The notes below the pieces were generated by a model, which had not been told where the DNA came from, ran no database searches, and was given only the letters and a program-made list of their open reading frames with translations. From Paenibacillus sedimenti (GTDB lineage: Bacteria > Bacillota > Bacilli > Paenibacillales > NBRC-103111), in assembly GCF_014534655.1 (NCBI RefSeq), contig NZ_JACVVD010000004.1:62001-126000 (forward strand): DNA of 64,000 nt. The letters are read 5' to 3'. Positions 25,723-34,430 of the stretch are shown one piece after another; the stretch's first letter is position 1, and every line of letters starts with the position of its first letter. A program made the position numbers and the translations under genes.

Positions 25723-25839
25723 CTGAATCACACATATCTCCGCTTGCCCCCGTTCTCATCTTGTTCCCCTAATACCATTATATCATTGTTTTTTACTAAT
25801 GCAACCAAATTTGTTTACGTTAGTATACATCCAACAACA

Positions 25840-26694
25840 TTAGGTATGCTCTTTATCACCCATTTTGCGCATCAGCTGCCGTACTTTCGCATCCGTATCA
25901 GACCCGACAGAAGGCGTGTATACGCTGCATCTGAGGTCAGTTCGGCCTTGAACCTGCAGTGTCGTCAGATCGAAGAACATTTTACCCACCTTGGCATGCC
26001 GGAATTCGATAAAAACTTCAGGGGCGGAGCTGACATCGCTATGATCCCAGAACTCGCGAAAATCCGCATTGCGTTCACTCAGACGCCTAATGAATTCGCT
26101 GTACCAGTTGTCCCCTAAATATTGACCGTAATAGGAACGAAACATCGCCAGAAACCCCCGTACAAAATCGCTCCAATTTACAGCAAGCGCCTTTAACTCT
26201 TTACGTGTAAAAAGCAGCCAAATCATATTGCGCTCTTCCAGCGGGATTTGCTCAAAATCAAGAAAGACACCTGCAGCAGCCTGATTCCAACCGACAATAC
26301 TACATCTGCGATCGGAGATGATCATCGGGCAATCGCGCAGTTCGGTTAAAATGCGGTTCAGCGCAGGACTGACCGTTGGCGCACTGTCCACGACATTTGT
26401 TGGCGCAGGCTGCTCAAGGGCGAGCATGAATAAGTACTGGCGTTCATCTTCATTGAGCTGCAAAGCAAAGGCAATCCGATCCAACACTTGAACCGACATC
26501 TTGATATCTCTGCCTTGTTCCAACCATGTATACCAGGTCGTGCTGACACCGGCAATCGAGGCGACTTCTTCTCTGCGCAGTCCCGGTGTCCTCCTTCTGC
26601 TCCCGGCCAAAAGTCCCGCTTCACTTGGCTGAATTTTCGCGCGGTGTGCGGTAAGAAACTCAGACAGGGCTTGCATTCTTTCCTTCGTGTTCAT
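25840..26694 (-). CDS. XRE regulator with MmyB-like ligand-binding domain
   Basis: 284 residues. An N-terminal helix-turn-helix (about 20-75: RRTPGLRREEVASIAGVSTTWYTWLEQGRDIKMS) is followed by a PAS-like MmyB domain (about 105-275) with the usual VGWNQAA and FREFWDHSDV motifs. MmyB relatives bind fatty-acid-like ligands in the structures known, which fits the divergent FabF-type gene 131 bp away. AAGGG precedes the ATG, and a good SigA promoter lies upstream. Likely represses or activates the ketosynthase gene and itself. Confidence 0.88.
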   Translation of the reverse strand: MNTKERMQALSEFLTAHRAKIQPSEAGLLAGSRRRTPGLRREEVASIAGVSTTWYTWLEQGRDIKMSVQVLDRIAFALQLNEDERQYLFMLALEQPAPTNVVDSAPTVSPALNRILTELRDCPMIISDRRCSIVGWNQAAAGVFLDFEQIPLEERNMIWLLFTRKELKALAVNWSDFVRGFLAMFRSYYGQYLGDNWYSEFIRRLSERNADFREFWDHSDVSSAPEVFIEFRHAKVGKMFFDLTTLQVQGRTDLRCSVYTPSVGSDTDAKVRQLMRKMGDKEHT

Positions 26695-26728
26695 CGGCTA
26701 ACATCCCTTCAGCATCATCCTAGAACAT

Positions 26729-26757
26729 ATTATACCAGGATAAACAATAACTTGTAA
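26729..26757 (-). promoter_or_regulatory. SigA-type promoter of the MmyB-type regulator
   Basis: On the minus strand TTACAA, a 17-bp spacer and a perfect TATAAT with an upstream TGG (extended -10), about 35 bp before the start codon. The shared interval with the divergent fabF-like gene makes it a likely operator region. Confidence 0.65.
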
Positions 26758-26825
26758 TAGGATAAGAACTGTGACAATCTAAGAAATAAGATGGCAAAAG
26801 TTCAAACTCTAAGGAGGGTTAAAGT

Positions 26826-28061
26826 ATGAAACGCGTAGTCATTACAGGTATGGGGGTTATTACTCCCATCGGGAACGATGTGGAGACGTTCTGGATACAT
26901 TTGATCGAGGGTAAATCAGGTATCTCGAAGATAGATACGATGGATGTATCTGCTTATAAAACCGATTTTGCCGGGATAGTTCGGGGCTTTGACCCGGCTG
27001 CGGCTGTAGGCGGCCGTGAAGTTCGCCGTATGGATCGGTACTGTCAATTTGCCGTAGCGGCTGCCAAGCAAGCTTTGGACGATGCCGGGCTTGTTCTTGA
27101 TGAGCACAACGCGGAAAGAACCGGTGTCTACATCGGCTCCGGCATCGGCGGCATCCATACGATGCTCGAAAACTATCGCACGCTGATGACACGCGGGCCA
27201 AGCCGGGTTAGCCCGACCGTCGTGCCGATGATGATCGCCAATATGGCTGCGGCGCAGGTCAGCATCATGTTCGGCGCCAAGGGGCCTGTCTTGGCGCCGG
27301 TAACGGCCTGCGCGACGGGCAACAACTCCATCGGCGAGGCCTTTAAGCTGATCCAGCGCGGAGGCGCGGACGCTGTCATTGCCGGAGGCGCCGAAGCGAC
27401 GGTCACCGACCTCGCGCTGGCGGGCTTCGGCAATGCGACGGCGCTGTCGACGCGCTGTGAAGCGCCGGAGCAGGCGAGCCGCCCGTTCGATGCGGAGCGC
27501 GACGGGTTCGTCGCCGCCGAAGGTGCCGGCGTGCTCGTGCTGGAGTCGCTCGAGCATGCCGAGCGGCGCGGAGCCCGGATCCATGCCGAGCTCGTCGGCT
27601 ATGGATCGACCTCGGACGCCTACCACATTGTGGCGACCGATCCTGAAGGCTCGGGGGCTTACCGAACCATGCGCGAAGCGCTCGCCGACGCTGGGCTGGC
27701 GCCGGAGGAGCTCGGCACGATCAACGCCCATGCGACGAGCACGATTGCCGGCGACCTGTCGGAGACGCTCGCGATCAAGCGTTTGCTCGGCAGCCGGGCG
27801 CATGAAGTGCCGATCAGCGCGAACAAGTCGATGATCGGTCATATGCTTGGCGCAGCCGGCGGGGTCGAAGCCGTCGCATTGATCAAGACACTCCAGGACG
27901 GCATCATCCCGCCGACCATTAATCTGGAGCATCCTGATCCGCAATGCGATCTGGACTATGTCCCCCTGAAAGCGCGGCGCGCCGAGCTTCAGATCGGGTT
28001 ATCCAACTCGTTCGGCTTCGGCGGTCATAACGCTGTACTCATCTTTAAAAGGTTCGAATAG
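26826..28061 (+). CDS. fabF: Beta-ketoacyl-ACP synthase II (FabF-type)
   Basis: 411 residues, full length for KAS II. The catalytic triad is complete: Cys in VTACATGNNS (about 163), His in NAHATST (about 301) and His in NKSMIGHMLGAAG (about 338). AAGGAGGG precedes the ATG. It condenses malonyl-ACP with acyl-ACP in fatty acid elongation. It stands alone, without fabD, fabG, acpP or fabH, so it is probably an extra copy. Pairing with a MmyB-type regulator suggests it is induced by a lipid-like signal. The 27.3-27.9 kb part is much richer in GC than its flanks, a hint of different ancestry. Confidence 0.9.
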   Translation: MKRVVITGMGVITPIGNDVETFWIHLIEGKSGISKIDTMDVSAYKTDFAGIVRGFDPAAAVGGREVRRMDRYCQFAVAAAKQALDDAGLVLDEHNAERTGVYIGSGIGGIHTMLENYRTLMTRGPSRVSPTVVPMMIANMAAAQVSIMFGAKGPVLAPVTACATGNNSIGEAFKLIQRGGADAVIAGGAEATVTDLALAGFGNATALSTRCEAPEQASRPFDAERDGFVAAEGAGVLVLESLEHAERRGARIHAELVGYGSTSDAYHIVATDPEGSGAYRTMREALADAGLAPEELGTINAHATSTIAGDLSETLAIKRLLGSRAHEVPISANKSMIGHMLGAAGGVEAVALIKTLQDGIIPPTINLEHPDPQCDLDYVPLKARRAELQIGLSNSFGFGGHNAVLIFKRFE

Positions 28062-28124
28062 TCAGCAGGGTTGTGATCGCGATCGATGCCTTTTCTAATC
28101 CCTCTTCTTTATTGTAATTACTTT

Positions 28125-28163
28125 AGTAAACTGTTATTATCATATTGTTAACTAATGTTTACT
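28125..28163. promoter_or_regulatory. Inverted repeat upstream of the small XRE regulator
   Basis: AGTAAAC at 28125 and GTTTACT at 28157 are exact inverted arms 25 bp apart, with the palindrome GTTAAC between them, 27-65 bp before the regulator's start. A candidate autoregulatory operator. Confidence 0.4.
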
Positions 28164-28189
28164 TACGCACATGATGAGGGTGAGAGGGC

Positions 28190-28600
28190 ATGTATTTTTA
28201 CGATAAGTTGAAAGATATGCGTAAATTGAAAGGCTTCACCATTCGGGAGCTGGCCGACCGCTCCGGCGTTTCAGCCGCTTATATTTCACAACTGGAAAAC
28301 GGAAATCGCGGCATTCCTTCCCCGGACGTGTTGATGAAACTGTCCGAAGGCCTAAACAAATCATACTCCGAGCTCATGGAAATCGCAGGGTATCTGGAAT
28401 CCGCACCATCTGAGCAAACTGCGCAGCATCAAAGCAGTCCAGTGAACTTACGCCGATTTCTCCGTGAAAATGATTTGATGTTCGATGGCGTTGTACTTAC
28501 ACCCGAAGATAAGGAATGGATTGAGCGGATGCTGACTGTGCTATTCTGGAAGGAACGGCAGCTTAGTAAAAGCGACGATAATTTGTCCGGCGATAACTAG
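28190..28600 (+). CDS. XRE-family transcriptional regulator
   Basis: 136 residues. The helix-turn-helix spans about 6-62 (KLKGFTIRELADRSGVSAAYISQLENG); the remainder is an acidic, partly helical tail with no ligand domain I recognise, ending in an Asp-rich SDDNLSGDN. Similar in layout to SinR/ImmR-like repressors. GAGGGTGAGAGGGC precedes the ATG. It is followed by a strong terminator. Its targets are not evident beyond the nearby inverted repeat. Confidence 0.88.
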   Translation: MYFYDKLKDMRKLKGFTIRELADRSGVSAAYISQLENGNRGIPSPDVLMKLSEGLNKSYSELMEIAGYLESAPSEQTAQHQSSPVNLRRFLRENDLMFDGVVLTPEDKEWIERMLTVLFWKERQLSKSDDNLSGDN

Positions 28601-28606
28601 CACACA

Positions 28607-28645
28607 AAAGCGGTTGAGCAATTTCTCGCTCAACCGCTTATTTTA
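28607..28645. terminator. Bidirectional terminator
   Basis: AAGCGGTTGAGC and GCTCAACCGCTT form a perfect 12-bp stem around eight bases, then ATTTTAC. It lies between the XRE gene and the convergent 841-residue gene. Confidence 0.85.
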
Positions 28646-31168
28646 CTCAGGCATCCCCTGTTCATTCAATTTGTATACCATCCAAGATGCCGGGACTATA
28701 CTGCTGAAATCGGATTGAGGGATTAGAATCAGCTCATGAACTTTCGTTATACGATCTAGCGTGAAGCCTTCCGATATCTTGAACCTGGTGAGGCGGCCTG
28801 TCTTGATATCGCAGATGACCATCTCATTGTGAGCATCAGGCGCATCGTATCCGTTAGCGGTTTGAAAGGTGAGATAGAGCTTCCCCCGATCCATCTGCAC
28901 TTTGCTCATATTCGCATTCAACTGCCAAAATAGCGGTGTGACTTCACCATCGTTCAAATCGATTCTTAACAATCTAAAGCCTTGAATCAGATACAGCATT
29001 CCAAGTTCGTGATCAAGCGCATAGGTGTTTTCGCCTTTTGGCGTGGATACATAAATGCCGTCGGGCTGCGTTCGCGGAAACGATATTTCCTTTAACCAAT
29101 GACCTTTGATGTCAAATACATGAATCCGGTCATCTAGAACCAACAGCACTTTGTTCGAATATGGAATGATTTTAGCCGTGCCTGCCATATTCGTCATCGC
29201 GCCTGTAAAATGTGTAAGTACGGTCTGTTTATTCGGATCGTATACATACAATCGGTTTGACTGGAATACCCATTGCATGCGATTAGAATCCTCATAGAAA
29301 CCTTCCGGAGATGCGGCGATCTCTTCTTTTGGGAGCTTATCGACTGTTATTGGAGCCGCAGGCTGAAGTGAGACTTGCTCCAGAAGCATCGTATAGGAAG
29401 CCACGCCTTGAAGTCCTTCTACATTCAACAGCTTGCCGTCGTCAGTAAAAAATAACTTCGTGGGCATTGGGAAATTCACCTGTTCGATCATTCCAAAACG
29501 GTCGTCCAGCTTCAGGATACGATTATGATACGTATCTGCTACATACCAGAAACCATCTACTTTCGCGAAGTCCGCAGCTGTGGTACAAATCACATAATTG
29601 CTCGTAGTGCAGTGCGTTTTGACAGGCAATCGTCCAAGCTCTTTTAACCCTTGAACCCCGTCCCATTGCTCCATCCTTTCATCCGTAAGCACATGCCATT
29701 CATCACCTGATTTACGCACCACATGCGTACTCGCTATGTCCCCGCTTCCTAAATAATCTCTCTGCTTTAACGCATTTCGCAAGCCCTCCGGTATCGCATC
29801 GTCATTCAACGCATCAGTTACAGAAGACGGGATTTGGGGGAATTTCATAAATATTTCTTTACTCGCCGTGTCCTGCTTCTCGGCTTTGACCATGCGTCCC
29901 GGCTGGAGCATTCTCATCCAAAGGGCTGGTCCCGCTGCTTCCGAACGTGTGTTCATCACATCGTTCAAGGAGAGGTATTGCTTCACCCCCTCTTTTTCAC
30001 CTTGCACGACCATGCCAGAACGGGTCAACTTGGAGATGTCAGCAACCGGTACAGCCGCCTCATGCTGCTCCGGATACTCGATTCCTTCATTCATCGGGTA
30101 CGATATCGTTTGCAGAAGTCCTTCCTTCATCCGAACAAAACTTAACCCGCCAACTAATGTCCAGCCTTCTTCCATAAGCTTTGGCGCAAGCGAGAATGGT
30201 GTCGGGCTGTTTGCAGGCAGCAGGATCCCCTTGAGCGATCCTTCTTGGACGTTCATAATACTTAACAGTATCGCATTCGATCCTGAATACGGGGGCTGCG
30301 AGCGAAGAGACTCATCTACCGTAATTGATTGAGCCTGTCCAAGCTTATAGCCGGATAAACGGAAAATGCTCGGGCTCAACTGGCCGTTCTGATACACGAG
30401 AAGACCTCGTTCATCCTCCATAACGAACAGGTTGTTATATTCATGAACACGGTCAAAGACGGCCTGATCAGCGCTTATTGCCCCTAATTGCTTCCCCTTT
30501 GGATCTTTCATAATAGAATAATCATTTACAAAAAATTGGCCTTTCCCTTGACCGTTGATCCAAAATTCTTGGTAAGAATCCGCTTTCTTTTCAAGAAAGA
30601 GCGCACCTAACGGCTTATTGGAAAATCTAACGGCTTGCACCTCTTCGGGCGCCAGCTGCAGCTCCCCCAACCTTTTCAATGGGTTGCCGGCTGCCGCCGT
30701 TAGATTGATTTCGTACCAATCCCCTTGTTTTCGATTGCTTTCGGAGCCCGTAGAAAGACCAATGTAGGCGGTTTTTCCGTCCCTCCACACATAACCGGTT
30801 CTTGCTGAAGGAAAGCTAAGCGGAATGTTTTGAAAACCGGATCCGCCTACCACCTCGTAACGGATTTGATTATTTTGGATATAAACGATTTGCTTATCAT
30901 TATGTAATAGAATCAACGGCTCGCGAGAATCGGTAGTAAAACGGCGCTCAGCGATTTTCCAGTCACGAATTTCAGATAACCTTTTTTCCAGCTCAGCGGG
31001 TGCAGGTCCAGAAGGTGTTGGTGTAGGAGGAGGTGTCACCGTTGGCTGTACGGCACGCAAAACATCATTCAGACGATCATTCGTGCGCCCCCATGTGAAA
31101 TAGCCAATAATCAGAATCACGCCTAAGAACAATCCGACCGTTCCACCTATCCATAGCTTCCTGTTCAA
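28643..31168 (-). CDS. Membrane-anchored protein with long extracytoplasmic, probable beta-propeller, domain
   Basis: 841 residues from TTG 31168, which follows a perfect AAGGAGGTG. One N-terminal transmembrane segment (about 8-27), a Pro/Thr-rich linker (VTPPPTPTPSGPAP) and a long outer region follow. The outer region has repeated strand patterns such as WYVADTYHNRILKLDD, LYLIQGFRLLRIDLNDGEVTPLFW and EMVICDIKTGRLTRF, like propeller blades. No catalytic motif is visible. It is downstream of the RND pump genes in the same direction, but a terminator separates it, so it may be only partly co-transcribed. A sensor or scaffold at the cell surface is possible. Confidence 0.7.
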   Translation of the reverse strand: MNRKLWIGGTVGLFLGVILIIGYFTWGRTNDRLNDVLRAVQPTVTPPPTPTPSGPAPAELEKRLSEIRDWKIAERRFTTDSREPLILLHNDKQIVYIQNNQIRYEVVGGSGFQNIPLSFPSARTGYVWRDGKTAYIGLSTGSESNRKQGDWYEINLTAAAGNPLKRLGELQLAPEEVQAVRFSNKPLGALFLEKKADSYQEFWINGQGKGQFFVNDYSIMKDPKGKQLGAISADQAVFDRVHEYNNLFVMEDERGLLVYQNGQLSPSIFRLSGYKLGQAQSITVDESLRSQPPYSGSNAILLSIMNVQEGSLKGILLPANSPTPFSLAPKLMEEGWTLVGGLSFVRMKEGLLQTISYPMNEGIEYPEQHEAAVPVADISKLTRSGMVVQGEKEGVKQYLSLNDVMNTRSEAAGPALWMRMLQPGRMVKAEKQDTASKEIFMKFPQIPSSVTDALNDDAIPEGLRNALKQRDYLGSGDIASTHVVRKSGDEWHVLTDERMEQWDGVQGLKELGRLPVKTHCTTSNYVICTTAADFAKVDGFWYVADTYHNRILKLDDRFGMIEQVNFPMPTKLFFTDDGKLLNVEGLQGVASYTMLLEQVSLQPAAPITVDKLPKEEIAASPEGFYEDSNRMQWVFQSNRLYVYDPNKQTVLTHFTGAMTNMAGTAKIIPYSNKVLLVLDDRIHVFDIKGHWLKEISFPRTQPDGIYVSTPKGENTYALDHELGMLYLIQGFRLLRIDLNDGEVTPLFWQLNANMSKVQMDRGKLYLTFQTANGYDAPDAHNEMVICDIKTGRLTRFKISEGFTLDRITKVHELILIPQSDFSSIVPASWMVYKLNEQGMPE

Positions 31169-31311
31169 TCCTGCACCTCCTTCAACCCATTATTGTTCGA
31201 CCGAAGAGCGTTTTCATATGAACCTGATTTCTATATTCTACCATACGAATGAGTCGGGAGAACTAGTAGTTTCTGAAAAAAGTGAATTTTAACACAATAT
31301 TCGGGAATGAA

Positions 31312-31358
31312 CAAAAAGAGGACCACATCCCCGTTCGTGTCGGGAAAGGATCCTCTTA
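31312..31358 (-). terminator. Terminator after the exported RND-linked protein gene
   Basis: On the minus strand AAGAGGATCC pairs with GGTCCTCTT with a long interior loop, followed by TTTTTG. Confidence 0.7.
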
Positions 31359-31371
31359 TACGTATTAGCCT

Positions 31372-33084
31372 TTATTTGATTGTTTTCAACAAACGCTTTG
31401 CCGTTCCATTCTGCGTATCGATGATTTCATACACATTCACTGTGAAAGGATAACTGAATTGATCCGAAGCAATATTGCTCGCATCGAGCGTTTGTTTGCC
31501 GCTAATCAGTTTATTTACGCCTGTGAAGGACGCATCCTTAGAACCAACTACGCGTCCGGCGGTATCGACGATCTCAAATCTGATTTTGGAGAAATTGTTG
31601 TCCACGACAACGTTCTCTTTTTGCTGAATGTCGAGGTCAAGACGGAACTTGTACGTATACGTCAGAGCTGCTGTAGTCTGTGTATTGACAGTCACATCGT
31701 TGAACTTCAAATCGAACGGATACATCGAGATCATGCCGCCAGTTTCTTCATCCTGCACATTCGTTTGCAAAGAAGCGATCGTGGTCGTATAAGGGGCAGC
31801 TGATTGGCCATCAAGCAGTTTCAAGGTGAAACCCGTACTTGTTTCGGTTTGCGGAACGATATATGAGTAGCTTACCACATAGCTAAGACCAGGATTCATC
31901 ATCGTTGTTACATTGGATTGGCGGGAACCTTGATAGGTTACGCCTTGGGCATTCGTTAATTCCGATAAGAAAGCCGGCGTAGCTGTAGGCACATCGCTCG
32001 TATTCGTCAATTTGAACTTGGCGACCGCTGTTTTATAACCTTCGCCCGGATTTTCATGCAGGTGAAGCTCCATCAGCGAGACTTCCGTCTTCTTGTCCAC
32101 GACTTTCGTTAGAGCGTCAAAGGCGATCGGGGTGCCGATTGTATAAGCTGGCGCTGCAGTAGCTGTTTGATTGCTCTTTGGCCATTCGACGGCTACTTTT
32201 CCAGTCGCTAACGTCGTGGATTGACCTCCGCCTTTTGGTGTAAAGGTATCCGTAGATACAACGATGAGATTTGAAAAAGTTACGCCATTTTCAACAGGAA
32301 TCGCGAAATGAATGTACTTTTTCTCTCCTGCTTCCAGCGCGACCGGATCTGCTTCAGAGCGTTTACCTTCATACGATTTTTGTTCGGATTGCGCATCCAG
32401 TCGGAAAGCCGGGACGGTTTCGCGTCCCGCTCCCGGATTTTCAGCAAGTACAGTTACTACTGTCGCGCGGCCCGTACTCGTGTTTTGCATAGAAACTTCA
32501 ACCGGTGTATACACAAGTCCTGAATTTACTCCCGGGATGGTAAAAGCTTGGCCCCAATTCAATATATCGAGCTTCTGGGGCGCCGCGCTTCCTGTACCAT
32601 ACCAGACAGCAGCGGTCGGCATCGCGAGCAAAGTCGTCTCTACCTTCGGATAGGAGTATATGTCCACATGAACGAAGGAAATTTGATCGATTTGCGTTAC
32701 TTCTTTACTATCGATCGCGGCCATGTACACGAGCTCGCTAATTTCCTTTGGTTGCAGCGCATCTTTATTGCTTGCGCTTGGTTTCAACGTATATTCAACG
32801 CCGCTTGTTGTACGAACGCGAAGCTCATGCTCAGGCACACGGTTCTGTGCGGCTCCGCCGTTATACAAACGAATCGTTGCCGAAATCTGCGACCCTGTTG
32901 CAGTCGGTGTAACGGAAGCATTTTTAATCGCTGCGCGAATGTCGCTCGTTAATCCGTAGTTCACAGATGGAGCCGAGACGACTGACGTCGTCGCGTCAGC
33001 CGCAAGCACGGGAATGCCTCCTTGGACGATCATCGTGCCTAGAACTAATGCTGCCAATCCTGTTTTCCATGGTTTATTTTTCAT
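31372..33084 (-). CDS. Exported protein of the RND pump operon
   Basis: 570 residues with a Sec signal (GLAALVLGTMIVQGGIPVLAADA, cleavage after ALA-A about 29). The mature part has Thr-, Val- and Gly-rich beta-sandwich-like repeats, with recurring patterns near ALEAGEKKYIHFAIPV and GYKTAVAKFKLTN; these resemble immunoglobulin-like or CARDB-like extracellular modules. It follows the RND adaptor gene by 36 bp, so it is probably part of the pump operon (permease, adaptor, exported protein). Gram-positive RND systems lack an outer-membrane channel, so a secreted or wall-space partner is notable. No SLH or LPXTG anchor is visible. Confidence 0.72.
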   Translation of the reverse strand: MKNKPWKTGLAALVLGTMIVQGGIPVLAADATTSVVSAPSVNYGLTSDIRAAIKNASVTPTATGSQISATIRLYNGGAAQNRVPEHELRVRTTSGVEYTLKPSASNKDALQPKEISELVYMAAIDSKEVTQIDQISFVHVDIYSYPKVETTLLAMPTAAVWYGTGSAAPQKLDILNWGQAFTIPGVNSGLVYTPVEVSMQNTSTGRATVVTVLAENPGAGRETVPAFRLDAQSEQKSYEGKRSEADPVALEAGEKKYIHFAIPVENGVTFSNLIVVSTDTFTPKGGGQSTTLATGKVAVEWPKSNQTATAAPAYTIGTPIAFDALTKVVDKKTEVSLMELHLHENPGEGYKTAVAKFKLTNTSDVPTATPAFLSELTNAQGVTYQGSRQSNVTTMMNPGLSYVVSYSYIVPQTETSTGFTLKLLDGQSAAPYTTTIASLQTNVQDEETGGMISMYPFDLKFNDVTVNTQTTAALTYTYKFRLDLDIQQKENVVVDNNFSKIRFEIVDTAGRVVGSKDASFTGVNKLISGKQTLDASNIASDQFSYPFTVNVYEIIDTQNGTAKRLLKTIK

Positions 33085-33120
33085 GATTGTTGTACACTCC
33101 TCGTCTGATTTCGCAAGAAT

Positions 33121-34410
33121 CTACTTTGCTGCTGTTGTGGCTGTGGGTTGCTGCGAACTCTCTACTTTTTGTCCGTCTTTCAAGGTGTTTTGTCCTGTGA
33201 CGACTAATTCCTCGCCGTCTTTAACGCCATCCAGCACCTCTTGATATTCACCGCTAATACGTCCTAGTTTTACTTCACGCTTCTGATATTGATCTCCTTG
33301 TTTCACAAAGACAAAGGTATTCGACTCTTCACGAATCACGCTTATCGTCGGTATGGCAACGACTTGTTCTTCCGTTTCCGTCGTAAGTTGTACCATGAAA
33401 CGTTTGCCCGGCTGCAGCAGATGATCCGCATTCGGAACTTCCAGTTCCAATGTAAATGTTTTGGTCGTAGCGCTCATGATCGGCGCCAGATAGCTGATTT
33501 TGGCGGTTCCTTTTTTATCCGGTTCGTCCGGGTTATAGTAAACAAGCTCTTGTTTGCCTTTAACCAGCTGATAATTCGTTTCGGACAATTCCGTCTTGAT
33601 TTTAATCGGATCCACTTGCTGCACCTGTCCGACTTTACCCGCGGCTGCAGATACATTCTGGCCTACCACGATGTTGAAGTCCGTTAATATACCGCTCCCT
33701 GGTGCTTTAATACTATAATTATCCAGTGCCCGCGTTGCATCTTCCAAGTTCAAACTTGCCGATTCCGCTTGCGTTTGCGCCGCGGAAATCGAGTCGGTGT
33801 TATCGAAGGCGGACAGCTTGTTTTGTGCGGATTCCAAGTTCATCTGCGCATTGTCAAGCGCTTGCTTGGATTGATCGACTTGGTGCTGAGTGACTAGACC
33901 GGAATCATAATCATTGCGCATTTTATTGTAATCTTGCTGCGCATTCTTATGAGCCGTCTCGGATCTCGTCACATTGTCTGCCAAGTCTTTGCGATTATTG
34001 ACTTTGTTATCCTTGGCCTGCTGCAGAGTTTCCTGGGCGCTGCGGAGAGAAAGCTCGCTCTTCCGTTTCGCGGAAACAGCATCTTTACTGTCGATCACGA
34101 ATAGAACGTCGCCCTTCTCCACATACTCTCCGCGCTTCTTCAAAACTTCCGTGACTTCACCGTTTGCTTTGGCGATGACATCCAATGTCGTGCCCGCGGA
34201 TACATCCGCTACCTGCTCGATCGGATTGCTGATTTTTCGCTTGGCAATGACCTCGGTTTTGACCGCTCTTGGCGCTAGCTGCGCCGTGGCAGGCCCGGCG
34301 CCCCCCGGAACCGAGCATCCTGATGCCAATATGGCAGCCGCTGTCAACAGAGACAGAATAGATAATGAACGATATTTGAATTGCCGTTTCCCCGAACTAA
34401 CCTTTTTCAT
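33121..34410 (-). CDS. RND efflux adaptor (HlyD/AcrA-type membrane fusion protein)
   Basis: 429 residues. A lipoprotein-like N-terminus (ILASGCSVPGG) is followed by a barrel-sandwich half (about 60-100), a long alpha-hairpin coiled coil (about 105-215, Gln/Lys/Asp-rich), the second lipoyl half (NYSIKAPGSGILTD) and beta-barrel and membrane-proximal domains (GRISGEYQEVLDGVKDGEELVV). A Gln-rich, poly-Ala end completes it. It should couple the RND permease to the outside. 20 bp after the permease gene: one operon. Confidence 0.9.
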   Translation of the reverse strand: MKKVSSGKRQFKYRSLSILSLLTAAAILASGCSVPGGAGPATAQLAPRAVKTEVIAKRKISNPIEQVADVSAGTTLDVIAKANGEVTEVLKKRGEYVEKGDVLFVIDSKDAVSAKRKSELSLRSAQETLQQAKDNKVNNRKDLADNVTRSETAHKNAQQDYNKMRNDYDSGLVTQHQVDQSKQALDNAQMNLESAQNKLSAFDNTDSISAAQTQAESASLNLEDATRALDNYSIKAPGSGILTDFNIVVGQNVSAAAGKVGQVQQVDPIKIKTELSETNYQLVKGKQELVYYNPDEPDKKGTAKISYLAPIMSATTKTFTLELEVPNADHLLQPGKRFMVQLTTETEEQVVAIPTISVIREESNTFVFVKQGDQYQKREVKLGRISGEYQEVLDGVKDGEELVVTGQNTLKDGQKVESSQQPTATTAAK

Positions 34411-34430
34411 CGATGTGTCTCTCCTCTTCT

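Larger units (their letters stand above)
24958..25732. mobile_element. Tn7-like mini-element B with a single cargo gene (about 775 bp)
   Basis: The left end has tip ATTGATGCAA with spaced inverted repeats at 24968 and 25092; the right end has three tandem repeats (25663-25722) and the complement of tip TGTGATTCAG. One dispersed end and one tandem end is the known asymmetry of Tn7. The only gene inside is the 154-residue ORF at 25159-25623. No transposase. Limits are inferred; no target-site duplication is evident. Confidence 0.5.

Noticed and set aside
26916-27944. 342-residue minus-strand ORF opposite the fabF-like gene
   Set aside because: Arg-rich shadow caused by high GC in the real gene.
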